Source: DATDAH01 sp963725155
GTDB lineage: Bacteria > Actinomycetota > Acidimicrobiia > Acidimicrobiales > DATDAH01
Length of the DNA: 64,000 nucleotides
Direction: 5' to 3'
Assembly: GCA_963725155.1 (NCBI GenBank)
Contig: CAVRXU010000011.1
Span: forward strand, 1 to 64,000
Part shown: positions 24,375 to 33,527 of the stretch, piece by piece
Layout: each line of letters opens with the position of its first letter
How positions within the stretch are numbered: the stretch's first letter is position 1
Translations under genes and position numbers: made by a program
The notes under the pieces: generated by a model
Told to the model about the DNA's origin: nothing
Databases searched by the model: none
Seen by the model: only the letters and a program-made list of their open reading frames with translations

Positions 24375-26504
24375 TTGGAGATCAGCGGGTACACGAACCT
24401 GGAGGAGATCGGCCGGGGTGGGTACGCGGTCGTCTACCGGGCCCACCAGGCCCAGTTCGGGCGGCAGGTCGCCATCAAGGTCCTCATCAACCCCGGCTTC
24501 GGGGAGACCGACCGGGCCCGCTTCGAGCGGGAGGCCCTGGCCATGGGCCGGCTCTCCTGGCACCCGAACATCGTCGTCGTCCACGAGACGGGCACGACCG
24601 ACGCGGGCATGCCCTACCTGGTCGAGGAGCTCGTCGAGGGTGGCTCCCTGGGCGACAAGCTCCGGACGTCCGGGCCGCTCGACCCCGCCGCCGCCCTGGC
24701 CGACGTCATCCAGCTCTGCGCCGCGGTGCACACCGCCCACGAGGCCGACCTGCTCCACCGCGACATCAAGCCCGACAACGCCCTGGTCGACGCCTTCGGG
24801 CGCATCAAGCTGGCCGACTTCGGCATCGCCGCCGTCACGGGCAGCACCCTCACCGCCACCGGCATGGTCACCGCCACCATCGCCCACGCCGCCCCCGAGG
24901 TCCTGAACGGCGGCCGGGCCACCTTCCCCTCCGACGTGTACTCCCTCGGCTCCACCCTCTACGAGCTGCTGGCCGGGATGCCCGCCTTCGTGCGGGACAC
25001 CGACGAGTCGATCGTGCCCCTCGTCCTGCGGGTCACCGCCGACGCCGTCCCCGACCTGCGCGCTCAGGGTGTGCCCGCCCCCATCGCCGACGCCGTCGAG
25101 TCGGCCATGGCCAAGGACCCCGCTGACCGGCCGCCGACGGCCCTGGCCTTCGGCCGCCAGCTCCAGGCCGCTCAGCAGGCCCTCGGCCTCAGGGTCACCG
25201 ACCTGGCTGTCCGGGGCGGCACCGCGCCCCCGCCCCGCCACGACGAGACGGTCATGGGAGGCGTGGCCGTCGTGCCCAGCGCCCCTGCCGCGGCGGAGCC
25301 GACCGTCGCGCCGCCCCCCGCCCCGGCACCGGCACCGGCACCGGCCGTCACGTCCCAGGAGCCGGTCGCGGTCGAGATGGCCGCCCCCACCGGCACCGTC
25401 GCCGTGCCCGTCGCCAACACGCCGGCCCCGGGCCAGGCCCGGGTCGCCCCCGCCGCCACTCCGCCGGGTTCAGCCCGCAGTGGTCCCACTCCGCCATCGC
25501 GGGACAAGAGGTCCCGCCTGCCGCTGGTGCTCGCCGGGCTCGTCGTCATCGGCCTCGGGGCCGCGGCGTTCTTCCTGCTGGGCCAGGGCGACGACGGGGG
25601 CGGCAGCGGGGACGGCGGCGACGGCGGCAGCAACGCCGGGGCCAGCGCCGAGGAGCACGGCAGCGAGGCCACGGCGGCCGAGATCCCCACCGGGGCCCGG
25701 CCCTTCCGCATCGCCACCACCGACGACGGTGTCTGGGTCACCGACACCCGGGACACGACCGTGGACCGCATCGATCCGGCCACCAACGCCGTCGTCGCGA
25801 ACATCGAGCTCGGGGGCGAGCCCGCCGGCATCGACGCCAACTCGGCCGGCGTCTGGGTGTCGGACTTCGACAGCGGCACCGTCGATCGCATCGACCCGTC
25901 GACCAATCAGGTCGTGGCCTTCGTCGCCGTCGGCGCAGGGCCCCGCAACGTCTCGGCCACCGAGTCGTCGGTCTGGGTGGCCAACATCGACGACAACACC
26001 GTGTCCCACATCGACGTCGGCAGCGAGACCGCGGCGCCCGCCATCCCGGTGGGCCTCGGGCCCCGGGGAATCGTGGCCACCGACACCGACGTCTGGGTGA
26101 CCAACGTCAACGAGGGCACGGTGATGCGCATCGACCCCGCTACTGACAGCGTCGTGGAGACCATCGACACCGGCGGCGAGCCCGGCGGCGTCGTGCTGAC
26201 GGCGAACGCCGTGTGGGTCACCGACGCGTCCCAGGACCGGGTCATCCAGATCGACCCCGCCACCAACACCGTGGTCGGTGAGGTCGCGGTCGGCACCGAC
26301 CCCGGCGGCATGGCCTCCACCGACGACACCGTCTACGTGTCGAACTCCGGCGACGACACCGTCTTCGCCATCGACGCCGCCACCAGCGAGATCACCGACT
26401 CCTTCGAAACGGGCCTCAAGCCCGGCGGCCTGGCCGTCACCGACACCGACCTCTGGGTGGCCAACACCGACGCCGACACGGTCTCCCGCGTCCCCCTCAG
26501 CTGA
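24375..26504 (+). CDS. Membrane Ser/Thr protein kinase with extracellular beta-propeller
   Basis: The protein has 709 residues. Residues 1-275 are a Hanks-type kinase: Gly loop IGRGGYAVVYRA, lysine in VAIKVLINP, catalytic loop LLHRDIKPDN and metal motif LADFGIA. A Pro/Ala-rich linker (about 285-375) leads to one transmembrane helix LPLVLAGLVVIGLGAAAFFL. The outside domain (about 430-709) contains six repeats of about 42 residues with V-W-V-(T/S/A) and R-I-D-P-A-T motifs, an NHL/YVTN-like propeller. It would sense an external ligand and signal by phosphorylation. The only reasonable start is TTG 24375 with GAGGGG upstream. Kinase targets are unknown. Confidence 0.9.
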   Translation: MEISGYTNLEEIGRGGYAVVYRAHQAQFGRQVAIKVLINPGFGETDRARFEREALAMGRLSWHPNIVVVHETGTTDAGMPYLVEELVEGGSLGDKLRTSGPLDPAAALADVIQLCAAVHTAHEADLLHRDIKPDNALVDAFGRIKLADFGIAAVTGSTLTATGMVTATIAHAAPEVLNGGRATFPSDVYSLGSTLYELLAGMPAFVRDTDESIVPLVLRVTADAVPDLRAQGVPAPIADAVESAMAKDPADRPPTALAFGRQLQAAQQALGLRVTDLAVRGGTAPPPRHDETVMGGVAVVPSAPAAAEPTVAPPPAPAPAPAPAVTSQEPVAVEMAAPTGTVAVPVANTPAPGQARVAPAATPPGSARSGPTPPSRDKRSRLPLVLAGLVVIGLGAAAFFLLGQGDDGGGSGDGGDGGSNAGASAEEHGSEATAAEIPTGARPFRIATTDDGVWVTDTRDTTVDRIDPATNAVVANIELGGEPAGIDANSAGVWVSDFDSGTVDRIDPSTNQVVAFVAVGAGPRNVSATESSVWVANIDDNTVSHIDVGSETAAPAIPVGLGPRGIVATDTDVWVTNVNEGTVMRIDPATDSVVETIDTGGEPGGVVLTANAVWVTDASQDRVIQIDPATNTVVGEVAVGTDPGGMASTDDTVYVSNSGDDTVFAIDAATSEITDSFETGLKPGGLAVTDTDLWVANTDADTVSRVPLS

Positions 26505-26516
26505 GAGCCACGGAAC

Positions 26517-27659
26517 TCAGGCGTCGGCGGGGTTCTCGCAGTCGGTGCAGACGACGTCGTCGACCTCGTCGCCGGCCACGTAGTCGGTCAGCCAGTCGAT
26601 GAAGGGCACGCCGTCGACCTCGAGGGTGTACATGAGGTTGTCGCCGAGGATGGTGTGGACGGTCCCCGGCGAGATGTAGCTGGCCACGGGCACCCCGGCG
26701 TCCTCGATCTGGGCCTCGTTGTCCTGGATGGTCGTCTTGAGGTCGTCACCGGCGAAGCCGGCGGCGTCGGAGAACTCCTGCTGGACCTCGTCGTAGGCCG
26801 CGTCGTAGCGGGCGAAGCGGATGTCGGGGTCGTGCAGGCCGGCCTGGACGAAGAGGGTGGGCACGCCCCAGTCCTCGGCGGTCAGGCCCTCGTTCTCGGG
26901 CCAGTCGGGCACGTTGGCGAACGTGCCCCAGAGGCTGCCGATGGCGGCGTTGATGGCGGGCGAGCTGGGGTAGGCGCCGGAGGCGTCGGACAGGGAGGCG
27001 ATGTCGGCGTCGGGCAGGGCGTCGGAGGCCAGGCCGGCGAACAGCGGGGAGGGCACGCCACCGGCACTGGACCCGGTGACGAACACCTCGGAGGCGTCCG
27101 GGAAGTTCTCGACGACGTAGTCCAGGCCCGCCGAGGCGTTGACGAAGCCGACGTGGTTGACCGAGAGGCCGCCGCCGTAGTCGTGGACGGCGTCACCGAG
27201 GTGGATGTCGCCCGTGCAGTACGGCACGAACACGAAGGAGTAGTCCCGGAACGGGTTGGCCTCGTTGGCCGCGTCGAAGACCCCGGCCGATCCCGAGGTC
27301 ACCTGGCTGCCGTCGGCCTGCACCGAATAGGTCCCGTCGGTGAACGAGCACATCTGGGCGGTGAAGCAGGCGCCGCCGCCCTGGAAGAAGAGGACGACCT
27401 TCTCGGGGTCCCCCTCCCGGCTCCAGAAGCTGAACTCGCTGCCGTCGGCGCACTGACAGTCCCCGCCCGGCACGTGCTCCTCCCACTCGGCGGCGGCGGC
27501 CACGGCGGCGTAGTCGCTGGTGTCGGCCGACGTGTCGCCGGGGGGAGCAGTGGTGTCGGCGGCGGCGGCGTCACCGCTCGAGTCGTCGCCCCCACAGGCG
27601 GCGGCGAGGAGGACGAGGGCCACGAGGGCGAGGAGCAGCGGGCGAAGCGAACGGAACAC
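26517..27659 (-). CDS. Lipoprotein of the pectinacetylesterase/notum-like family
   Basis: The protein has 380 residues with a signal peptide ending in lipobox LAAAC, then an acidic low-complexity linker. The alpha/beta-hydrolase-like core carries VLFFQGGGACF (oxyanion region), FVPYCTGDIHLGD and the nucleophile motif VTGSSAGG. A His near GTVHTILGD completes a likely Ser-Asp-His triad. Family members (PAE, Notum) remove acyl groups from polysaccharides or proteins. It should be anchored on the outer surface. The adjacent larger lipoprotein (27670) starts 112 bp beyond its gene's start on the same strand side and may be co-transcribed. Confidence 0.8.
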   Translation of the reverse strand: MFRSLRPLLLALVALVLLAAACGGDDSSGDAAAADTTAPPGDTSADTSDYAAVAAAAEWEEHVPGGDCQCADGSEFSFWSREGDPEKVVLFFQGGGACFTAQMCSFTDGTYSVQADGSQVTSGSAGVFDAANEANPFRDYSFVFVPYCTGDIHLGDAVHDYGGGLSVNHVGFVNASAGLDYVVENFPDASEVFVTGSSAGGVPSPLFAGLASDALPDADIASLSDASGAYPSSPAINAAIGSLWGTFANVPDWPENEGLTAEDWGVPTLFVQAGLHDPDIRFARYDAAYDEVQQEFSDAAGFAGDDLKTTIQDNEAQIEDAGVPVASYISPGTVHTILGDNLMYTLEVDGVPFIDWLTDYVAGDEVDDVVCTDCENPADA

Positions 27660-27669
27660 GGCCGGGACA

Positions 27670-29547
27670 CTAACCCCCGGTGTCGAGCTGGCGGCCCCGG
27701 CACGGGGCGCCGTTGCACACGTCGATGACCTCGCCGGTGGTCAGGAAGTTCAGGGCCTGGGTCAGGACGCCGGGCTCGCTGCTCCCCGCACCGTGGGGGT
27801 CCTCGCCGTACTCGGGCTCGGTGGGCGGCAGGTTGACCGTCGGCGGCGCCGGCGTGCCGTAGTCCCAGACCGACAGGACCGAGGTCGTGGCCGGGAACCC
27901 GTCGAGCACGGTGATCCCCCAGTAGGGCTCGACGTCGTCGCTGCGGCCGGGCTCGAGGGCGGGGTCGGTCACCGCGGCGCCGATCGTCCGAGCCAGCACG
28001 GCGGTGCTGACGTTGGCCACCTGGTGGTCACCGAAGGCCTCGACCAGGAGCACGGTCTTGGCCGGCACGCCCTCGTAGGGGTCGGCGGTCAAGTGCTGGA
28101 CGTAGGCGCTGTTCTCGCCCCGGTCCCAGAGGAGCTGGATGAGCTCGAGCACGATCACCCGGTCGATGGCGTCGGGGTAGGCCGGGTCGAACACGGCCTG
28201 GAACTCGGGCCAGTCGCTGGAGCGGGGCAGCAGCAGGTTGTAGCCGACGCCCGGTACGCCGAGGACGGCCCGGTCCCATTCGTCGGTGACGGCACTGACC
28301 GCCCCGCCGAGCACCCCGCCCTGGCTGTTGCCCACGAACAGAGCGCCGTCCTCGGCCAGCAGGGACTCGCCCGCCGGGGTCTGGAACGCGGGATCGGCGG
28401 CGAACCCGTCGGGGGCGTTGACCAGGCGGCCCAACAGCGAGAAGGCCATCTGCCCCTGCTGCAGCCGGTCGGCCTGGGCCGGGAAGCCGGAGACGTCGGC
28501 CAGGATCGTGGTGACGGTGCCGAGGTCCTCGGTGGCCATCCCGATCCAGTCGGTGGCGCAGGCGTTGAGCCCGGCGAGGCTCGTGATGTCGGCCAGGGAG
28601 AGGACCTCGTCGCGGGAGCCGAGCAGGCCGTGGCCGTAGACGACGGTGCCGGCGTCGGGGTCCGAGCCCAGGATGCACGTGAACGGGGCGTCGGCCGTCG
28701 GGTGCTCGGGGTTGACCTGCGGGAGGCCGTCGTCGTCGAGGGCGAACTGGCCGCCGGTGTTGCCGTCGTTGTCCAGGAAGTTGGGGATCTCATAGGTCCC
28801 CTCGACCACCACCGGGTCGGCACCGGACACCGAGGTGACGGCGAAGGAGGGGACGCCGTCGCCGGTCGCGGCGACCATCGAGCGCAGGCGGCCCGAGAGG
28901 CTGTCGGCGCTGGCCACCGTGAAGGACCAGGTGCGCAGCGCGTCGTCGGCGACCGGCGAGCCGTCGGCCTGCACCAGATGGTCGACGGCCACCTCGAAGC
29001 GATGGGCCTCGGTGAGGGCCACCGCGGGGTGGATCATCAGGAGCTGCTCGCCCTCCGGGGCCGGGGCGTCGAGCTCGGCCCAGTAGGGCCAGCGCTCGTC
29101 GGTGGTCAGGTCGGTCAGCGTGATGGGGGCGTCGGAGTCCATCGACTCCCCGATGTCCGTGCTCGGGGCGACACCGCTGACCTCGAGGTCGACCTCGGGG
29201 ACGAAGGTGAGGATGGTCGACGCCGGCGAGAAGCCGTCGGCCCGGTTCTGGTCGGTGACGTCCACAGGGACGCCGTCGACGTTCTGGGGCGTGCCGTCAG
29301 CCGGGATGGCCAGGCGCACGCCCGTCTCGGTCGACGGGTCGGGCACCGTGAAGCGGTCGTTGGGCCACGGCAGCAGGCAGTGGTCCGGGTCCAGGTCCTC
29401 GCAGGTGCCGTCCCCACCGACGGCCGGTGTCGAGGCCGCCGAGGCGTCGTCGGTCGAGCCGGATCCGTCGTCGGCGCTGCAGGCGGCCGCGCCCAGGGCG
29501 ACCACGAGGGCGAGCGCGGCGACGATGACCCTTCGGCGTCCCCCCAT
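27670..29547 (-). CDS. Large secreted lipoprotein with alpha/beta-hydrolase features
   Basis: The protein has 625 residues from ATG 29547 (29580 is also possible). A signal peptide ends in lipobox GAAAC. The N-terminal half contains an Ig-like/beta-rich region (FVPEVDLEVSGV...). The C-terminal half has hydrolase signs: VVYGHGLLGSRDE, the nucleophile elbow LFVGNSQGGVLGG and a late His in AFGDHQVAN. I do not recognise a named family. The domain order resembles large uncharacterised actinobacterial esterase-like lipoproteins. It lies 11 bp upstream of the pectinacetylesterase-like gene, so both may form a surface hydrolase operon. Confidence 0.75.
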   Translation of the reverse strand: MGGRRRVIVAALALVVALGAAACSADDGSGSTDDASAASTPAVGGDGTCEDLDPDHCLLPWPNDRFTVPDPSTETGVRLAIPADGTPQNVDGVPVDVTDQNRADGFSPASTILTFVPEVDLEVSGVAPSTDIGESMDSDAPITLTDLTTDERWPYWAELDAPAPEGEQLLMIHPAVALTEAHRFEVAVDHLVQADGSPVADDALRTWSFTVASADSLSGRLRSMVAATGDGVPSFAVTSVSGADPVVVEGTYEIPNFLDNDGNTGGQFALDDDGLPQVNPEHPTADAPFTCILGSDPDAGTVVYGHGLLGSRDEVLSLADITSLAGLNACATDWIGMATEDLGTVTTILADVSGFPAQADRLQQGQMAFSLLGRLVNAPDGFAADPAFQTPAGESLLAEDGALFVGNSQGGVLGGAVSAVTDEWDRAVLGVPGVGYNLLLPRSSDWPEFQAVFDPAYPDAIDRVIVLELIQLLWDRGENSAYVQHLTADPYEGVPAKTVLLVEAFGDHQVANVSTAVLARTIGAAVTDPALEPGRSDDVEPYWGITVLDGFPATTSVLSVWDYGTPAPPTVNLPPTEPEYGEDPHGAGSSEPGVLTQALNFLTTGEVIDVCNGAPCRGRQLDTGG

Positions 29548-29629
29548 CACCGACCGAGCCTGCCACAGCGCGGTGGCCATCAGTGCGGTGACTAAGTTCT
29601 GCGCTCACTGGCCTTGGAAGGGGGACCCG

Positions 29630-30847
29630 ATGGACCTTGCTGCGCACCCGTATCGGAGCCAGATCCGGCTGCTGCTGGCCACCGCCTTGATCCTCTTCGT
29701 GTTCACGGTCGTGATCGGGATCCTGAACGGCACCGACCTGGTCGACTTCGACCGCAAGGTGCTGCTGACCCACGTGCACGTGGGGACCTTGGCCTGGATC
29801 ACCCTCTCGGTCTTCGCCTCGACGCTCTGGCTCTTCGCCGATCGCCCGCTGGAAGGCGGGCTGGACCGCTGGGCCCGGGTCGGCGCCCCGCTGGCCGCCG
29901 GGGTGGTCCTGGCCTACGACCTGACGTTCCTCACCACCACCGGGTGGTCCCGTCCGGTCCTCGGGACCCTGACCGCCCTCGCCATCATCGGCTGGTTCCT
30001 GTGGGCCGTGGCCCTGGCCCGCCGGACCGAGGTCAGCGTCCCGATGTGGGGCCTGCTCGCCGCCCTGGCCACGTCGGTGACGGGCGGGGTCCTGGGTGTG
30101 CTCTACGGCATCCTCGTGGCCAGCGAGGGCGACGCCAAGGTCCTCCCCGCCGGTGGCGAAGACGCCCACCCGGCGACCATGGTCGTCGGCTTCCTGGTCC
30201 CCGTCGGCCTGGCCCTCGTCGAAGTGTGGCTGCGCCCCGACGAAGCCCGCACGCCGGCGTCCCGGGCCGGGTTCTGGCAGATGGCCCTGCTCTTCCTCGG
30301 CGGCTTCACCCTGATGCTGGGCGTGCTCCTCGACGCCGTGCCCCTCATCACCCTGAACCTGCCCTTCGAGATCATCGCCATCGGCATCTTCCTGCGCCGC
30401 AACTGGGCGTCGCTGCGCACGGTGGGCTGGGGCGAGGGTCGGCCCCCACCCTTCCTGGCCGCCGCCACCGTCGCCGTGATCTGGAACCTGGGGATGCTCA
30501 TCTACCTGATCTCGAAGTACGCCGACGACTTCGACGCCGCCCCCGACCGGCTCCTGCTGGCTCTGGACCACACGATGTTCATCGGGGTCCTGACCAACGC
30601 CCTCTTCGCCCAGCTCCTGGCCGCCACCCGGGCGACGCGCGACATCTGGGCGTGGGCCGACCGGGTCGTGTTCTGGTTCGTCAACGTCGGCCTGGCCGGC
30701 TTCTGGGTCGGCCTGGTCCTCGACGAGGCCTGGCCCAAGCGGACCTTCACCCCGTTCATGGGCGTCGGGATCCTGCTCGGTGTCGGCGTGTTCCTGGCCC
30801 GCCTGCAGGCCGACCGCCAGCCCGCTCCGGAACCGGCGCCCGCCTGA
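29630..30847 (+). CDS. Twelve-span membrane protein with conserved histidines
   Basis: The protein has 405 residues from ATG 29630, preceded by GGAAGGGGG. About twelve hydrophobic helices cover nearly the whole chain. Histidines sit inside or at the edges of helices: LLTHVHVGTLAW near helix 2, EDAHPATMVVGF, and ALDHTMFIGVLTN. This pattern recalls heme-copper oxidase subunit I or NnrS-type membrane proteins, but the full ligand set of an oxidase is not evident. I therefore only call it a membrane protein with possible heme or metal ligands. Its divergent neighbour is the lipoprotein gene. Confidence 0.72.
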   Translation: MDLAAHPYRSQIRLLLATALILFVFTVVIGILNGTDLVDFDRKVLLTHVHVGTLAWITLSVFASTLWLFADRPLEGGLDRWARVGAPLAAGVVLAYDLTFLTTTGWSRPVLGTLTALAIIGWFLWAVALARRTEVSVPMWGLLAALATSVTGGVLGVLYGILVASEGDAKVLPAGGEDAHPATMVVGFLVPVGLALVEVWLRPDEARTPASRAGFWQMALLFLGGFTLMLGVLLDAVPLITLNLPFEIIAIGIFLRRNWASLRTVGWGEGRPPPFLAAATVAVIWNLGMLIYLISKYADDFDAAPDRLLLALDHTMFIGVLTNALFAQLLAATRATRDIWAWADRVVFWFVNVGLAGFWVGLVLDEAWPKRTFTPFMGVGILLGVGVFLARLQADRQPAPEPAPA

Positions 30848-30848
30848 C

Positions 30849-31601
30849 TCAAGGCAACTTCAGGGCTCGGGCGGCGGGGTCCTGGCGGTAGAAGCCGGAC
30901 AGGACGGCGTAGAGGTCGGGCTTCTCGGCCTGCAGTTCGACGGGCTGGACGAAGAAGACCTCGGTGGCCACGGCGAAGAACTCGGCCGGGTTGGTCCCGG
31001 CGTAGGGGCGCAGGAGCGGTCCGGCCGTCCCGGCCCGGAGGGCCTCGTACTCAGCGGTGCAGACCGCCACCCACTGGTCGACGGTGGCCTGGTCGGCCAG
31101 CGGGGGCGTGCCGTCGATGATCCCGTCGAGCATGTCCAGCTTGTGGGCGAACTCGTGGAAGACGACGTTGTGGCCGCGGGTCGGGAGGCGGGTGTCCCGC
31201 CGCACCGCGTCCCAGGCGATGATGATCGGGCCGCGGCGGTCGTGCGCCTGGCCGATGACCGGAAATGGGCCGTCGGTCACCGTGCCCCGGACCGGACCGG
31301 GACGGGCGTGGGTCAGCACCCGGGTCGTCGGCGTGACGATGATCGAACGGACGTCGTGGTAGCACTCGATGTCGAGGCCGAGGACCAGCAGGGCGGCCTG
31401 GGCGGCGATGGTCAGGCGCATGTCGTCGGTCAGCGCGAAGCCGCGGGCCGCCTCCCAGCGCTTCTCGCCCAGCAGGCGGCCGATGTCAGCGCCCAGCTGC
31501 GCCCACTCGTCGGCGTCCAGCGTGGCGAACGGGGCCAGCCGCGCGCCGGCCAGGTCCTCCCAGCCCACCGGGGGTTCGACCGCACGTCGCCACCAGCCCA
31601 T
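30849..31601 (-). CDS. mtfA: MtfA-type zinc-dependent peptidase
   Basis: The protein has 250 residues. The zinc motif HEFAHKLD (HExxH) is at about residue 150, with a further Glu in the downstream AEFFAVATEVFF helix, as in MtfA (peptidase family M90). In enterobacteria MtfA binds the repressor Mlc and links to glucose-uptake control. Actinobacterial relatives have no established partner. The ATG follows AGGAAGG. The gene ends 1 bp before the stop region of the convergent membrane protein gene, a tight convergent pair. Confidence 0.82.
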   Translation of the reverse strand: MGWWRRAVEPPVGWEDLAGARLAPFATLDADEWAQLGADIGRLLGEKRWEAARGFALTDDMRLTIAAQAALLVLGLDIECYHDVRSIIVTPTTRVLTHARPGPVRGTVTDGPFPVIGQAHDRRGPIIIAWDAVRRDTRLPTRGHNVVFHEFAHKLDMLDGIIDGTPPLADQATVDQWVAVCTAEYEALRAGTAGPLLRPYAGTNPAEFFAVATEVFFVQPVELQAEKPDLYAVLSGFYRQDPAARALKLP

Positions 31602-31646
31602 TCGGGCCTTCCTATCGTCGCCTCGCGACGTGGGCGACCCCGCGGC

Positions 31647-31889
31647 CTACTTGCGGCTGGAGACGGCCCGGTCGATCAGCATGAGGATCACGGCGCCGAC
31701 GATGGAGCCGATGATCCCGCTGGGCCGGAGGTTCAGGCCGTCACCGGCGATGAGGCTGGCGAGGAGCCCGCCGACGAAGGAGCCGAGCAGGCCGTAGCCG
31801 ATGCGCTTGCCCCAGGACTCAGTGCCGGTGATCCACCCGGCGATCCAGCCGATGATGATGCCGAAACCGAGAATGGCGAAAATGAGCAT
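31647..31889 (-). CDS. GlsB/YeaQ/YmgE-family stress membrane protein
   Basis: The protein has 80 residues with three hydrophobic, Gly-rich helices (FAILGFGIIIGWIAGWITG, IGYGLLGSFVGGLLASLI, GIIGSIVGAVILMLI). This is the transglycosylase-associated / GlsB pattern of small membrane proteins linked to general stress. The length is exactly typical. It lies 45 bp upstream of mtfA on the same strand and might be co-transcribed. Confidence 0.82.
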   Translation of the reverse strand: MLIFAILGFGIIIGWIAGWITGTESWGKRIGYGLLGSFVGGLLASLIAGDGLNLRPSGIIGSIVGAVILMLIDRAVSSRK

Positions 31890-31924
31890 CCGGCGAGTCT
31901 GCCACGTGGTCCTAGCCTCGACGG

Positions 31925-32167
31925 ATGGGCAAGGATCCGGAACGGGACCAGCGGCGGCAGGAAGAAGCCGACCGGCTGGGGATCACGCCCGAGGAGCTGC
32001 GGGCCCGGCGCAAGGCCGAACAGGACACCAGCCTCGAGAAGAAGGCCGAGGAGCACGGGGTCACCGTCGACGAGTACGTGGCCGAGCACCGCAAGAAGAA
32101 GCGCGGCGGCCGCCCCTACAAGGGCCCCCAGCCCGCCCCCAAGGCGACCGAGGCGCCAGAGGGCTGA
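31925..32167 (+). CDS. Small highly charged hypothetical protein
   Basis: The protein has 80 residues and is strongly charged. It contains DRQRR-like Arg/Glu runs (MGKDPERDQRRQEEADRLGI), a HGVTVDEYVAEHRKKKRGG segment and a Pro-rich tail. It has no hydrophobic core and is probably partly disordered. It might bind nucleic acid through the KKKR stretch. I do not recognise the family. It is divergent from the GlsB-like gene and converges on the SDR at 32172. Confidence 0.5.
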   Translation: MGKDPERDQRRQEEADRLGITPEELRARRKAEQDTSLEKKAEEHGVTVDEYVAEHRKKKRGGRPYKGPQPAPKATEAPEG

Positions 32168-32171
32168 GCGG

Positions 32172-33041
32172 TCAGGTCGGGGAGATCTCGACGCCGGTGA
32201 CGTCCTTGATCCAGGCCCGCCAGGCGTTGTCGTCGGGCTCGGCCTGGCGGGTGATCCACTCCTCGTCGCTGAGCTCGTCCCGGTGGGCCACCAGTGCCTT
32301 GGCGTCGGCCCCCGCCAGGTACCGGAGCTTCGGCTGGTCGGCGGTGATCGCCTGCCAGATGACCTCGGCCACGACGTCCGGCGTCGCCGGGTCGTTGAGC
32401 AGCGAGTAGATGTAGAACTCCCCGATGCGCCGACCGCCGACGTAGGGCGTGGTCGGGTCCTCGGGATCGGCCAGGGCCTTCTCGAAGATGGGGGTCTCGA
32501 TGACGCCGGGCTCGATGGCTGAGACGTGGATCCCGAAGGGCGCGACCTCGGCGGCCAGGCTCTCGGTCAGGGCCTCGGCCGCGAACTTGGACATGGTGTA
32601 GGCGGACTGGCCCGCAACCGCGACCCGGCCCGCGGTCGAGGTCACGTTCAGGATGTGGCCCGAGCCTCGCTCCCGCATCGAGGGGAGGACGGCCTGGATG
32701 CAGCGCAGCGTCCCCCACACGTTGGTGTCCATGACCCGCCGGAAGTCGGCCAGCGGCGTGTCCTCGACGGCGTGACCGATCGCGATCCCCGCGTTGTTGA
32801 CGAGGACGTCGACACCGCCGGCCGCCGCCAGCAGGCCTTCGATGGCGGCCGTGACCGAGTCGTCGTGGTCCACGTCCATGACCACGAGGGACACGTCCAG
32901 GTCACCGGCCGCGTCGAGGAGGGCCTGGCCGCTGGCCTCGGAGCGGACCGAGCCGTGGACCTGGTGGCCCTCCTGGGCCAGCCGCAGGGCGGTGGCGAAG
33001 CCGATGCCGGTCGACGCGCCGGTCACCAGTGAGACGGTCAT
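32172..33041 (-). CDS. Short-chain dehydrogenase/reductase
   Basis: The protein has 289 residues. It shows classical SDR motifs: TGASTGIGFA, VDVLVNNAGIAIG, and the catalytic Ser and Tyr/Lys in VTSTAG and SAYTMSKFAAE. A C-terminal extension of about 60 residues, GADAKALVAHRDELSDEEW, is beyond the minimal fold. The ATG follows GGGAGGAT. No neighbour reveals the substrate. The PPOX and pirin genes downstream are on the same strand, with gaps of 52 and 17 bp. Confidence 0.88.
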   Translation of the reverse strand: MTVSLVTGASTGIGFATALRLAQEGHQVHGSVRSEASGQALLDAAGDLDVSLVVMDVDHDDSVTAAIEGLLAAAGGVDVLVNNAGIAIGHAVEDTPLADFRRVMDTNVWGTLRCIQAVLPSMRERGSGHILNVTSTAGRVAVAGQSAYTMSKFAAEALTESLAAEVAPFGIHVSAIEPGVIETPIFEKALADPEDPTTPYVGGRRIGEFYIYSLLNDPATPDVVAEVIWQAITADQPKLRYLAGADAKALVAHRDELSDEEWITRQAEPDDNAWRAWIKDVTGVEISPT

Positions 33042-33093
33042 CCATCCTCCCCGAGCGGCCCAGGACGTCCGGGACCGGCGCCGAGCGTAGAGC

Positions 33094-33510
33094 TCAGACC
33101 ATGCCCGTGTAACCGTCGGGCCGGAAGCGGATCACCAAGCGCTGGTCCTCGACCATGGCCCGGAAGAAGTCGTCGGGGTCCGAGTGGGGCTCGGCGGACA
33201 CGGCGTCGTGCAGCTCGAGCAGCTCCTGGCCCGTGGCGTCGCCCGGCTCGGTGCTGACCGGGCTCAGCTCCGCGGTCCCGATGGCGGACACGTACTGGTA
33301 GAAGCTGTCCCCCGTCACGTGGAGCACGGCCCGGGGGTCCCGACGGAGGTTCTTGGTCTTGGCCCGGCCGTCGGTGACCGAGATCCGGGCCACCCCGTCG
33401 GCAAAGTGGAAGGCGATGTTGGACGACTGCGGGCGACCGTCGCCCCGCAGCGTGACCAGCACCCCCTGGTGGCGATCGGCGAGGAACGACTGGGCGGCAG
33501 CGGCATCCAT
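33094..33510 (-). CDS. F420-dependent PPOX-class oxidoreductase
   Basis: The protein has 138 residues, a split-barrel flavin-binding fold. It begins AAAQSFLADRHQGVLVTLRG and continues with RPQSSNIAFHFADG, then the basic RAKTKNLRRDPRAVLHV stretch that binds the cofactor phosphate. The RPxxxNI and KxxNLxRDPR pattern matches PPOX-class F420-dependent enzymes of actinobacteria. It should bind F420 and reduce an unknown substrate. F420 use is itself a clue to the lineage. AGGAG lies upstream of the ATG. Confidence 0.82.
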   Translation of the reverse strand: MDAAAAQSFLADRHQGVLVTLRGDGRPQSSNIAFHFADGVARISVTDGRAKTKNLRRDPRAVLHVTGDSFYQYVSAIGTAELSPVSTEPGDATGQELLELHDAVSAEPHSDPDDFFRAMVEDQRLVIRFRPDGYTGMV

Positions 33511-33527
33511 GTGCTGGCTCCTGGCTC

